DNA from: Juglans regia
Lineage: Eukaryota > Streptophyta > Magnoliopsida > Fagales > Juglandaceae
Direction: 5' to 3'
Length of the DNA stretch: 64,000 nt
Assembly: GCF_001411555.2 (NCBI RefSeq)
Contig: NW_023357374.1
Location: forward strand, 342,501-406,500
Positions 34,801 through 42,599 of this stretch are shown piece by piece. Every line of letters starts with the position of its first letter. Within the stretch, counting starts at the first letter, position 1. The translations under genes were made by a program, and so were the position numbers. The notes beneath the pieces are model-generated. The model was not told the DNA's origin. It searched no databases and saw only the letters and a list, made by a program, of their open reading frames with translations.

Positions 34801-34937
34801 TCTATTTTTCAAATTTTATTCTGCAGACTCAATTCCCTCTTTTATCAAGGTTGAACGAGGAATACAATAAAATACCAGCTTTCCAGGACGCTAAGTCGGA
34901 AAATCAGCCAGATAATCCTCTTGCAAGCGCTGTTTAA
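19826..34937 (+). CDS. GSTZ1: Glutathione S-transferase zeta class (maleylacetoacetate isomerase), 9 exons
   Basis: Exons: 19826-19946, 20049-20105, 20289-20374, 20472-20543, 25293-25346, 25473-25548, 32561-32622, 33509-33568 and 34827-34937 (stop TAA). All introns are GT-AG and the frame is kept, giving 232 residues; plant zeta GSTs are about 220-230. The N-terminal thioredoxin-like domain has the zeta signature SSCAYRVR at residues 27-34 (catalytic Ser28 and Cys29 region), VPVLVDG at 70-76 and the glutathione-binding DSFAI at 82-86. The helical C-terminal domain includes NYQAANIV (110-117) and [16 protein letters not shown] (169-184). The family isomerises maleylacetoacetate to fumarylacetoacetate in tyrosine catabolism, uses glutathione, and is normally cytosolic. 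Introns 4 and 6 are swollen by transposable elements but every exon is intact, so I infer a functional gene. Exon positions were read by eye and not tested with transcripts. Confidence 0.95.
21410..21660 (+). repeat. Tandem repeat of 47-58 bp inside the LTR, five units
   Basis: Units begin AGTGAAACAC(T/G)CTTGAGT at about 21410, 21468, 21525, 21572 and 21619. Most close with ATAACATGG or a variant of it. Unit length falls from 58 to 47 by loss of an internal segment. A related partial unit precedes the array at about 21365. Confidence 0.85.
21900..21992 (+). repeat. 31-bp tandem repeat, three units
   Basis: Units start CATGG(C/T)ATACATGAT and end with TACATGAA or TATATGAA, at 21900, 21931 and 21962. 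A fourth partial unit follows. This is a local duplication within the LTR, separate from the array just upstream. Confidence 0.85.
23399..24360. other. Intron 4 sequence with a 3'-end SINE fragment; otherwise unassigned
   Basis: Apart from the SINE fragment at 23478-23553, no element boundary or coding motif could be recognised. A minus-strand frame at 23813-24133 has no familiar domain. Confidence 0.4.
23478..23553 (-). mobile_element. SINE fragment, minus orientation
   Basis: A T-run (23478-23488) is followed by TTGGCACCGGGTGTCTGAG and then CTAATCCCGGGGGTGCACAG. The reverse complement of the SINE at 31624-31759 contains the equivalent text (TTGGCACCAGGTGACCGAG and CTAATCCCAGGGGTGCACAG). 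Only the 3' half of the family is present, so this is a truncated copy. Confidence 0.65.
24369..24727. mobile_element. hAT-like MITE, 359 bp, TSD GGGTGTGC
   Basis: Starts CAATGTTTTAAATTTCG and ends CAGAACATTG, with inverted termini CAATGTT/AACATTG. The octamer GGGTGTGC is repeated exactly on both sides (24361-24368 and 24728-24735). CCGGTAC and GTACCGGCC words fill the ends and the centre is AT-rich. It lies in intron 4 of GSTZ1. Confidence 0.85.
24728..25292. other. Remaining intron 4 sequence
   Basis: Mostly unique-looking AT-rich intron DNA leading into the exon 5 acceptor (ATATAG at 25287-25292). No gene or element was recognised. Confidence 0.5.
26331..29328. mobile_element. 3.0-kb hAT-like non-autonomous element (TTGGGGTGGCAA...TTGCCACCCCTA)
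   Basis: TTGGGGTGGCAATTCG at the left and ATATTGCCACCCCTA at the right are inverted. The flanking octamers GGTGGAGC (26323-26330) and GGTGGAGT (29329-29336) match at 7 of 8. Subterminal text reads GACCCGTTTA and CCCATTTAAATAATGGGTCG on the left, and AAACGGGTTATCACGGG and TAATAGGTCAATCCG on the right. These GGGTC/GACCC words are typical of such elements. No transposase is visible. The interior is occupied by minus-strand LINE-type sequence (26800-29090), which either inserted later or was captured. Confidence 0.8.
26800..29090 (-). mobile_element. Internally deleted LINE-type element: ORF1-like region plus 3' end
   Basis: Minus-strand frames at 27665-28387 and 27078-27611 start [20 protein letters not shown] and continue [21 protein letters not shown] Ser/Gly-rich, acidic region follows, which I take for a LINE ORF1 relative because similar frames accompany plant LINEs; that is from memory. 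The 3' end (about 26900-26790) reads, on the minus strand, GGGCTTTCTTGTTTGGGC then TTACTCCTATTGATATATA and an ATTATTACTTAGCAAAACAA-type tail, as in LINE 3' ends. Endonuclease, RT and RNase H are missing between them. Confidence 0.55.
29913..30506. mobile_element. hAT-like MITE, 594 bp, TSD GGTGGGAG
   Basis: Starts TAGGGGTGATAAACGGTCCG and ends GCAGCTCTA. GGTGGGAG is perfectly duplicated at 29905-29912 and 30507-30514. Both ends are strings of GGTCCGG/CCGGACC (about 29925-30050 and 30430-30495) around an AT-rich core. It belongs to the same structural class as 9691, 42680 and 3653. Confidence 0.9.
30515..31611. other. Intron 6 sequence, no element or gene recognised
   Basis: Short frames on both strands lack motifs. 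Composition is AT-rich and irregular, and I could not place any repeat boundary. Confidence 0.45.
31624..31759 (+). mobile_element. SINE with 12-bp target-site duplication
   Basis: ATAATGTAGCTT is repeated exactly at 31612-31623 and 31760-31771. The body starts GCGGGAACTTTCCCTT, contains GCCTGTGCACCCCTGGGATT and ends GGTGCCAATC followed by an A-rich tail. That is a 136-bp body with no coding potential, a short A-tail and a TSD, as expected for a plant SINE. I did not identify clear RNA polymerase III A and B boxes, and I do not name the family. A truncated relative lies at 23478-23553 in the opposite orientation. Confidence 0.8.
31797..32420. repeat. Compound foldback element with perfect 180-bp inverted copies
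   Basis: An outer inverted pair (31797 to about 31835 against about 32203-32241) carries GGCGATGTTTGGTTGGATCA at the left and its complement at the right. A second pair, 31844-32023 and 32241-32420, is an exactly complementary 180-bp inverted repeat as far as I can check by eye. The order is X, Y, centre, X', Y' rather than the X, Y, centre, Y', X' of a simple palindrome. Poly-T (about 32107-32128) and A-rich runs lie in the centre. No TSD is unambiguous. It is in GSTZ1 intron 6, ending about 140 bases before exon 7. Confidence 0.85.
33046..33259. mobile_element. Tourist-like MITE in GSTZ1 intron 7
   Basis: GGCCAGGTTTGGTTACAC at the left and GTGTAACCAAACGAGGCC at the right are inverted. Flanking trinucleotides are CAA and TAA, so the duplication is imperfect. 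CATCTCATCTCATCTCAT repeats near both ends link it to the copies at 19349 and 18785. Confidence 0.8.
33920..34330 (-). mobile_element. LINE RNase H fragment in GSTZ1 intron 8
   Basis: A T-run at about 33923-33934 marks the tail of a minus-strand insertion. The minus strand at about 34210-34080 reads [20 protein letters not shown] followed by [14 protein letters not shown], the start of an RVT_3 RNase H domain (usually KLNVDGS...GGGVIRD). Frameshifts interrupt it soon after. It is a short 5'-truncated copy. The plus-strand reading at 34047-34253 is its shadow. Confidence 0.75.
34331..34826. other. 3' part of GSTZ1 intron 8
   Basis: T-rich intron sequence with a (CT)n run near 34708-34723, leading to the acceptor TTCTGCAG before exon 9. 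No element recognised. Confidence 0.5.
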
Positions 34938-35035
34938 ATCAATGGATTGTGAAACCAGCTGTTACGAGCCATTTCCTATCCATCTTGTGTATTGTATGTG
35001 TAAGAAATGGCCAGCATCCGATCTTAAAATTGCAG

Positions 35036-35041
35036 AATAAA
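35036..35041 (+). terminator. Polyadenylation signal candidate for GSTZ1
   Basis: AATAAA lies about 100 bases after the GSTZ1 stop codon. A second AATAAA at 35099-35104 is equally plausible, so alternative 3' ends are possible. Confidence 0.5.
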
Positions 35042-35211
35042 GTGCCACACGATCAAGCTTTGAGAGACTTTCCAAAGTTTATTGGTATCTGGTGTTTCAA
35101 TAAACGTCGATGCTTCATGCAATATAATAATGGGAACATGTATTGAGAGTTAAATGATAGCCATAATTACCAGTTTGGATTTACCTCTTTGAATTCCTTG
35201 AAGCCACTTTG

Positions 35212-37300
35212 TGTAACACCCATTCCCGTAGACTAGGGATGTCATGTGACGATGGTACTGGAAGCCAGGTAAGAGACTTATAATTAATAAAATATATCCT
35301 CTCCCTCATTGCCGGCAACTATTTCTTGCATAATTTCCCCAGCCTTTTCCAGACCAACTAGCTCCACAAGTTTATTTTTGTCCTAGGATCCATCAATCCA
35401 AACATCTTTAATTTTGAGCCCTCACCTCTCAACTCAGAATTACTGCATAATGGTCCACTCTTCAGCCACCTATCATACAGAAAGATGAGCTGTCATTTTT
35501 CACTTTCACTTGAACATTGTCAACCATATCTGGCAGCACACGAAGAACATCTTTCTGGAAACGGAAGCAATATTTCTGGGTTCGGCAGTCACCACATGTC
35601 CCTGCTTGACATATTTAGCCGGAGTCCAAGCATTGGGCATTCCAATTGCATCATGCTGTGATTGTTGTTTAGAAGGGGAAGAAGAGTCAGTGGAACACGT
35701 GTTACGGTCAGGAAACATTGCGTCTCAGGTGTGGGATTTGGCCTCAATTGCAATTGGTGTTCCTAGATTGGAGGGATCAACATGGTGGGTGACGGTAAGG
35801 TTGTGGTTTTCTTATGCAAAGAAATGAAGTCATCGTGGAAGTTTAATTGGCATGTTACCTTCACTTATCACTTGGCGATTATAGCTAAGGAGATGTAAAG
35901 CTCGGATGGAGGGGGTGCAAGAATTGGTTATGGGAGTGTGGGTGGCGGTGAAGGTATGGCTGTGTAAACTCTCTTCACTTATGATTAAAAAATTGTCTAT
36001 TTCCTCCAATGATGAGGCCATTCTTAAAGCACTCGAGGAGCCTTTTATTAATCACCCAAAAAGAAGACCAAGGCTCATTTTTTGGAACAAATCTATACGG
36101 GGATGGATCAAACTAAATGTGGATGGATGCTGTCATGGTAATTTAGGTAACTGTGGTGATGGGGGTATTTTACAAGACCATGGAGGGAATTTTATAAGTG
36201 CTTTCTCTACTCATTTTGGGCATGGTACTAACAATGAAGCGGAACTATGAGCATTAATAGTGGGCGTTGGAGTTTGCAAAGAGATGGGTTTCTCACAGGT
36301 TACAATCGAATGTGACTCTAGTCTTGTGGTTAGTTGGTTAAAAAATCAAAGGTGCACGGCTTGGTATCTATGGGACTTTTGGGATGAGTTGATGTTTGCT
36401 TTCAATGGTCTTCATTTTACTATTGTGCATCAATTCAGAGAAGGGAATAGTTCGGCAGATTTTCTTGCACGTATGGGAGTTGAGGGTCTTAATAGAAGAT
36501 TTACTACAATTGATTCTTTACCACTGAAGTTAAAAGGCATGATTCATTTAGATAAGATTGGTCTTCCAAGCATTAGAATTTAACTGTTTTAAAAAAATAG
36601 GCATGTTTAGATTGGTTTATTTGTTTAGTTTATTGTATAGGGGTTTTTATTTTATTGGTTTTGATGCATGACCATGGTATTTTTCTCCATAAGTGAGAGC
36701 AATCAATAAAATTAGGATACTGTTCTCTTCTTTTTCAAAAAAATTAATAATAATAAAATATATCAATATTTTATAAAAAAAAAGTATTAAATAAACCAAG
36801 TCTTAAAAATAAAACATAATCAGCGCTTCAATTCAGAAGAATAATAATATAAAAGGCTAACTTAAATCTGAATCATATTAATATTAAATTCCTCTATTCA
36901 AGCCAAGTGATGACTTGAGTGGTCAAAAAGAATACTCAATAAATACGAGGCTTTCTTAAAAAAATTTATGTTTAATACTATTATAAACATGAAATTTTCA
37001 TACTTATGCTCATGATTTAGAAAATTTGACTTTCATTCTCTTATCAGGTGTGTGGCTTATCCATCCATCTATAATTGCATTGTTATCATATATCTGTATG
37101 CCCATTTACATCTTATCATTCTTATTCTTGGCTTATCTTATTCTTGTCATGACATAAACATGGATTATGAGATGCATGATTCACGTATAAATATCATATA
37201 TGGCTAAGATAAATCATAATATAGCATGACATCATAGCATGATGAATGGCACATACTATGTAGTTAATTATCATCACAACTACTACATAAACAGGAGCTT
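35212..37300 (+). mobile_element. LTR fragment interrupted by a LINE
   Basis: TGTAACACCCATTCCCGTAG and the words CCAGGTAAGAGACTTAT after it match the beginning of the intron 4 solo LTR (TGTAACATCCCTTCCCGTAG). The fragment breaks at 35298, where the LINE begins, and continues from about 36765. The continuation has ATAGCATGACATCATAGCAT-type text like that LTR's interior. I could not find the right end. The 37300-37450 region probably belongs to the next LINE. Confidence 0.6.
35299..36750 (+). mobile_element. 5'-truncated LINE with 14-bp TSD (zf-RVT tail and RNase H)
   Basis: TAATAAAATATATC occurs at 35285-35298 and again at 36751-36764, after an A-rich tail (about 36737-36742). The + strand frames give the end of zf-RVT (EEESVEHVLRSGNIASQVW) and then an RNase H domain in two frames. 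These are RGWIKLNVDGCCHGNLGNCG to TNNEAEL, a TGA stop, and then MGFSQVTIECDSSLVVSWL and QFREGNSSADFLARMGVEGL. The active-site Asp and Glu positions of RVT_3 are still readable. The copy is dead because of a stop at 36248 and frameshifts upstream. Confidence 0.9.
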
Positions 37301-37513
37301 CCAAGAATCAGCTTTGCATATTATTATAATTTAAAGAACCAGTTTAAGATACTAAGGGTAGGGTCATGCAAAAAAGACAGGCCTGTAGGCCGAAAGTATC
37401 TACATGTCATTTTATTAAATGGATTTTCATGTCCTCTCCTGCTGGGTTAGGTTTTTTCTCTCTAGGAATAGTTGAGTCCCTTACACTAGCTTAGCTGGTT
37501 TGAAGGTGTTACA

Positions 37514-39734
37514 ATGGAGGAGGATTTAGCAAAACAGTGGGAATGTCTTAGTCTCACTGAGAAGGAAAAAGGGGTAGTGATTTTGCCAACCAACTCCACT
37601 GCCAAAGCTATGCAGCATGGTAAGTTCTATTTATTGGCCATGATCATAGTAGAAAGACCAGTTAATCGAGAAGCCTTCAAGAATACTATGTCAAAGTTTG
37701 GAGATGTGAGAGTTGGATTCAATTCTCAGAAGTTGGAACAAACAAATATATCATCGAATTTAACCAAGAGAAGGATCTCTACCATGTTATAAGTTGCAGA
37801 CCATGGTCTTTTGACAGATGGTTGTTGTGTCTTCAAGTGTTTGAAGGTAACAGATCTGATATGAACCCGTAAAAATGGAATCCCTTGAACCCACAATCAA
37901 TTTGAAAACTAACTCAAAAAAGCCAAAATCAAGCCAATAGAAAATTTAGACGCATTGAGGAACTCGTCTCAACAACTTAGATTATATAAAAATCTAAACC
38001 CGTTGAAAAACCTGTCTCAAGAACCTAAATTATAAGGAGGAATGCCACAAAGGTTGTGATTTGCCTTTGATAAGTTCAAAAGTTCATTCAAGAACAAGAG
38101 GAGATAAACTCAACTCACAATGAATAAATTCATCAAATTTCATAAACTGATTAAAATGAGGTTACAAAGAGTATTTAAACCAAAACATAATTAAAACCCT
38201 AGCCAAAATAAAACCTTTTTTTTTCCAAAAATACCTCTAAATGAATAGTGCCACGGCTATAGTAACTCGGCTACAGTAACTTCTTGAAACCCTAGTTCAA
38301 CAAAATAAAACATATGTGAGCCAAGCATCCTCAAGCCCAATTATTCTAAACTAATTTCTATAATTAATAAAATAAGCTCTTTTAATGAAATAAACAAGTC
38401 CATGACCTTCAATCACCTAAACATAATAATAGGCCCTAATTTATGTTGTACTCTTCCATAGTTTGTATCACGTGGATGATCAATGGATCTCCTTCTCTCA
38501 AGCCCATTTTGAATATTCGGTTCTTGCTAGACTCGTCCCAAGTGGATTGCACCAATCCTTACATTGCTTCCTTGCACTTCTTAGCTCTCGATCTTATGAT
38601 TGCCTCATCTGAAACTTGCAACAGATCTTTAAGAATTGGTCCACCTTGGTGTCCTTCAAAATCCATCAATGAAGTTCCTTTCCATAAAGAAGAGTTCGGT
38701 GCAGGCTGATAACATGCCTTTTGCAAGCATGACACATGATGTGGGAGTCCAGATTGGTGAAAGCATTGGAAGGGTAATAACAATCTAGACAGATGACAGG
38801 CGGCATTGGTTGGGGGAAGTTCTTGAGGATATGGGTGGAAGTGGACATCTCATAAGTTCTCCAAAGAGGTGTGTTTTTAACCTTTGAAGGCATGAAGACT
38901 TGGGTTCCCCTCAAGTATGAGTGTTTGCCTAACTTCTATTTTAAATGTGAGGTGATAAAGCATGCTCAACAAGGATGTTCTGTTGGCTCTCTTGGCTGTA
39001 GCAAGTTGCAATATGGGGTGTGGATGCGAGCACCAGCAGTCAAGGAAAGTGAAAATACAAGAAAGAAATATGGTAAAGGAGTCTGTCATCACCATGAAGA
39101 GGGACAGTCATGGAGGAAGGGAGGGGAGGACAAGGATGAAGCTCCAAGCAAAAATTCTGAGTCAAAGATGGAATGTCAGGAAACAGATATGTCTGATGTT
39201 GACATTGTAGGATCTAAGATGGCAGTTTAAAACATGTTTTCTCCTAGGAATCCTGCAGAGGCAACCCAGAGGCTTTTTAAGGAAAGTGTTAATGAGCCAA
39301 TTTTGGAGAAGTCTGAAGAGACCTTTAAAGCAGCAGGGGCTTGTCTTATGCAAGACATGAAGAAGTTAGATTGTCCTAGTTATGCACCAGTCATAGCCTG
39401 TAAATCTAAGGACCAAAAGTTAACCTTGGGCCTCAAGAGCAGCCATGACCTGAGGGCCCAAGCCTCATCCTTGGCCCATTTTGTCTTGGACCAAGTCCAA
39501 GCCCTGGAGAAAATTAAGAAGAAAGCTAGTTGGAAGAGGAAAGCAAGGGATAAAAGTTTTGAAAGTATGTTAGCAGGCCTAGGGGAGAGTAGTGTGAGCT
39601 ATCTAAGTGGCACTAAGAGGGTTGTTGCTCAGTCAACTGATGAAGCAGCAACACAGGTCACTAAGAAAACAAAAAATGAGGAGGTGATTGATGCCTCTTC
39701 AAACATAAATGATGTGGTGGTGGTTGGTGCATAA
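37514..39734 (+). pseudogene. LINE ORF1 (DUF4283 + CCHC-type knuckle), split and frameshifted
   Basis: The start MEEDLAKQWECLSLTEKEKG followed by VNREAFKNTMSKFGDVR is the DUF4283 pattern of plant LINE ORF1. After a 762-bp insertion (37858-38619) it resumes with EVPFHKEEF, HNMPFASMTHDVGVQIGESIG and the zinc knuckle FYFKCEVIKHAQQGC near 38930. The knuckle's first Cys is replaced by Tyr (usual CFxC). A basic, Ser-rich tail runs to about 39734. ORF1 proteins bind element RNA. Stops and frameshifts prevent function here. Confidence 0.8.
37858..38619. mobile_element. 762-bp insertion flanked by 9-bp direct repeats
   Basis: AACAGATCT lies at 37849-37857 and again at 38620-38628, and the LINE ORF1 sequence resumes after the second copy. 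The inserted sequence begins GATATGAACCCGTAAAAATG. It includes a run that in reverse reads like an LTR leader (GGTTTTATTTTGGCTAGGGT, TTTGTAACCTCATTTTAATC). I see no terminal inverted repeats. A 9-bp duplication is typical of Mutator-like elements, but the content looks more like a small LTR element, so the class is open. Confidence 0.6.
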
Positions 39735-39748
39735 CCCCACCCTATGCA

Positions 39749-42160
39749 ATGAGTTGTTTAAGTTGGAACTACCGAGGGCTTGGAAATCCTCGGATAGTGA
39801 ATAATTTGCATCTCATGGTGCAAAATAAGACCCCAACTTTTGTTTTCTTAATGGAAACAAAGTGCAAAAGATTAAAGGTGGAATCTGTTGAAAGGAGACT
39901 AAACTTTGAGCATAGTTTTGTGGTTAACTTGAAGGGCTCTAGTAGAGGCCTTGCATTCCTATGGAAAGGAGTAGAGGCAGAAGTATTGTCCTATACTCAA
40001 TGCCATATCTCATTGTTAGTTAACGGTCCTGGCACCTAACTGGGTTCTATGGCAATCCAAACACAGCAAAGAGGCACGAAAGTTCGCAACTGCTACATGC
40101 TTTGACACCTATAGCCTCAACATGATGGTTGTGTGTAGGTGATTTTAATGAGATATTGAGCTATGGGGAGAAATGTGGAGGGCCTTTGAGACCTTATAAT
40201 CATCAAATGGAGGCTTTTAGAGGAGCTGTGAATAGATGTGGACTCAGTGACGTGGGTTACTCTGGAAGCAATTTTTCTTGGTCCAATGGTACAGAAGGGG
40301 GAGCCTTCACTAAAGAAAGGCTTGATAGGGCCTTTTGTAATACTGCCTGGTCAGACCTGTACAATGACTCGAGAGTTTTCACTCTCCTTGCCCCTAACTC
40401 AGACGACAATCCTATATGGATTACTATGGAACAACAACAACCTCTTGCAAATAGACACCTAAAGCCTTTTAGATTTGAGGCTAGCTAGTCTCTAAGGGAT
40501 GAATGTTTTAAAACAGTGGAGGAAGTTGGAGGATACCCAGGTTGGTTGGAAACAAAATGCAACTCACTTATGAGGGCCTTAAAAACTGTAAATAGAAGCT
40601 GTAAGTAAATGGCCCATCTCTCCAAACTACAGGAAAGGAACACATGCCAATTAACTGAGGAGATAAAGCAGGTGCAAAGAGGGTTGGACAGAATCCTTGA
40701 GGGTGAGAATACCAAGTGGAAGCAAAGGGCCAAGCAAAGATGGCTGAGTGAGGGAGATTGAAACATGATATACTTTCACCAGTGTGCATCACACAGGAGA
40801 AAAACAAACATCATTAAAAAACTGGTTGATAGTCATGGTTAAGAAATAAGCTCAAGAGAGGGAATTAGTAATTTATTTCAAGTTCACTTTGCAGAATTGT
40901 TCATTTCCTCAAATCCCCACAACCCTACAGAATGCATTACATCCTTGGAGGCTCGAGTGACTGTAAAACAGAATGAAAGGCTGACTAAACCTTATTCCCC
41001 ACAGGAGGTTGAAGAAGCTATCTTTCACATGAATGGCCTAAGCTCACTAGGACTAGATGGTTTCCCTGCAATATTTTTATCAAAAGCACTGGCCAATCGT
41101 GGGACCCCAGGTGTGTGAAGCTGTGTTGAATGTTCTTAAGTCAATTGGCAGCCTGGGATACATTAGCAGCACATTCATTGAACTCATCCCAAAGAAGAAA
41201 GCCCCTACAAAAGTGACAAAATTCAGGCTCTGTAATGTACTTTATAAACTCATCTCTAAAGTAATAGCTAATAGATTAAAGAAGGTGCTCCCTTGTATTA
41301 TCTCACCCTCTCAATCTGCTTTTGTCCCCAATAGGCTAATATTTGATAATATAATTGTGACTTTTGAGACTTTGCATACTATGAAATGTAAATTGGCAGG
41401 AAGAGAAGGTTACATGGCTTTAAAGTTAGACATGAGCAAGGCCTATGACAGAGTGAAACGGAGTTTTCTAAGAGTTGTCATTTACAAATTGGGGTTTTGC
41501 AATCAATGGGTGGAACTAGTGATGAAGTGCATTGAAACTGTTTCTTATGCCCTCCTTGTGAATGGTGAACCTCAAACAGAATTTCTCCCTACTCAAGGCA
41601 TAAGACAAGGTGACCCTTTGTCACCTTACCTCTTCATATTATGTACTGAAGCTCTGAGCAATCTGCTATGCAAAGCTAAGGAAGACATATTATTACATGG
41701 GGTTCCAGTTGCAAGAGGTCAGTTAAGGGTCTCTCATCTCTTCTTTGCAGATGATAGCATTTTGTTTTGTAAGGCAACAACAGTGGAGTGGAGTAGGTTG
41801 ATAAGCCAATTCAGAACCTATGAGATGGCATCAAGCCAAAGACTCAACCTCGAGAAGACCTCAATTTTTTTTAGCAAGAACACAGCTAGACCTACTCAAG
41901 AATACATCCTGTCTATTGCTGGTATGAGGACAACCATGCCCTATGAAAAGTACTTAGGATTACCATATGTGGTGGGTCGAGATAGGCTCAAATCTTTCAA
42001 AGGCATCTTGGATAACATTAGAATGAGGCTTAGTGGAGCTTCTTTGGTTAATCAAGAGCACTTAAAAAATCGAGTAACGTCTCCTGGGTTATCGTCAGGA
42101 GACAACAAGATCAGGCGAGATGGTAACACTCTCTGGTCAATATTGTTGTCTTTCTGCTAG
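39749..42160 (+). pseudogene. LINE ORF2: AP-endonuclease and reverse transcriptase, broken
   Basis: The frame starts MSCLSWNYRGLGNPRIVNNL with the endonuclease motif WN(C/Y)RGLGN and METKC, then GDFNEILSYGEKCGG at about 40140. The RT begins with VEEAIFHMNGLSSLGLDGFP at about 41010. Across a frameshift near 41090 it gives CNVLYKLISKVIANRLKKVL, YMALKLDMSKAYDRV, GIRQGDPLSPYLF and the catalytic FADDSILF at about 41740-41765. The frame at 41057-42160 is long and open, so RT decay is light. The last ~40 residues (after about 42030) are not LINE sequence. Confidence 0.9.
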
Positions 42161-42453
42161 TGGAGGCTAGAGGATGCTTGGCCACAAAAGTGTCGGGTGC
42201 AGAACTGGGCATTGCTTGTTATGAAGCCATTCGCATGGATGAGTAATTTGCAGATCTCTAGTCATAATTGCATTAGTCTCTGACTAATAATACCTTATTG
42301 TTTTCTACTGTGACTTTGATACACATGCGTGCTTGGCATACGAGAACATGAGTTCCAACTTCACGTGAGGGAAGTAGCCCTAGCCCTTTTGGCATGCATC
42401 TCGAACACCACAGTTCCTCGCCAAGCAACAATTTGGGCCAAGGGTGCCATAAC
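42035..42453 (+). other. Probable LTR 3' portion of a Ty3/gypsy element
   Basis: This stretch directly precedes a primer-binding site and begins where the LINE stops. No coding. The TGTG/CACC-rich text has no second copy that I could identify in the window, so its left boundary is set only by the end of LINE similarity. Confidence 0.45.
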
Positions 42454-42454
42454 T

Positions 42455-42466
42455 TGGCATCAGAGC
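42455..42466 (+). promoter_or_regulatory. tRNA-Met primer-binding site of an LTR retrotransposon
   Basis: TGGCATCAGAGC differs by one base from TGGTATCAGAGC, the initiator tRNA-Met complement used by most plant LTR retrotransposons. It lies just after the presumed LTR end and upstream of gag-like sequence. Confidence 0.75.
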
Positions 42467-42599
42467 TTTTACGACTATGGATAAATCCATAAATCAATTA
42501 TACAGCACCAGTGCTTAAGGTTATGATCTTAAATATGTTAGACTTGAGTCCTTAGTATCATAGGCTCAATCTACTAGTGAGTAAGTTTGAATTTTGGAA

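Larger units (their letters stand above)
37450..42030 (+). mobile_element. Near-full-length LINE, truncated after RT
   Basis: This copy has ORF1 (DUF4283 and zinc knuckle), an AP-endonuclease domain and a reverse transcriptase, in the usual L1 order. The sequence stops being LINE-like just after the region following RT (about 42030), where Ty3/gypsy LTR-like sequence starts. zf-RVT, RNase H and the poly-A tail are therefore lost. A 762-bp insertion splits ORF1. No target duplication can be checked because the 3' end is missing. Confidence 0.85.

Noticed and set aside
42120..42500. Possible tRNA gene near the primer-binding site
   Set aside because: Only the 12-bp complement to tRNA-Met is present. 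No cloverleaf could be drawn by eye.
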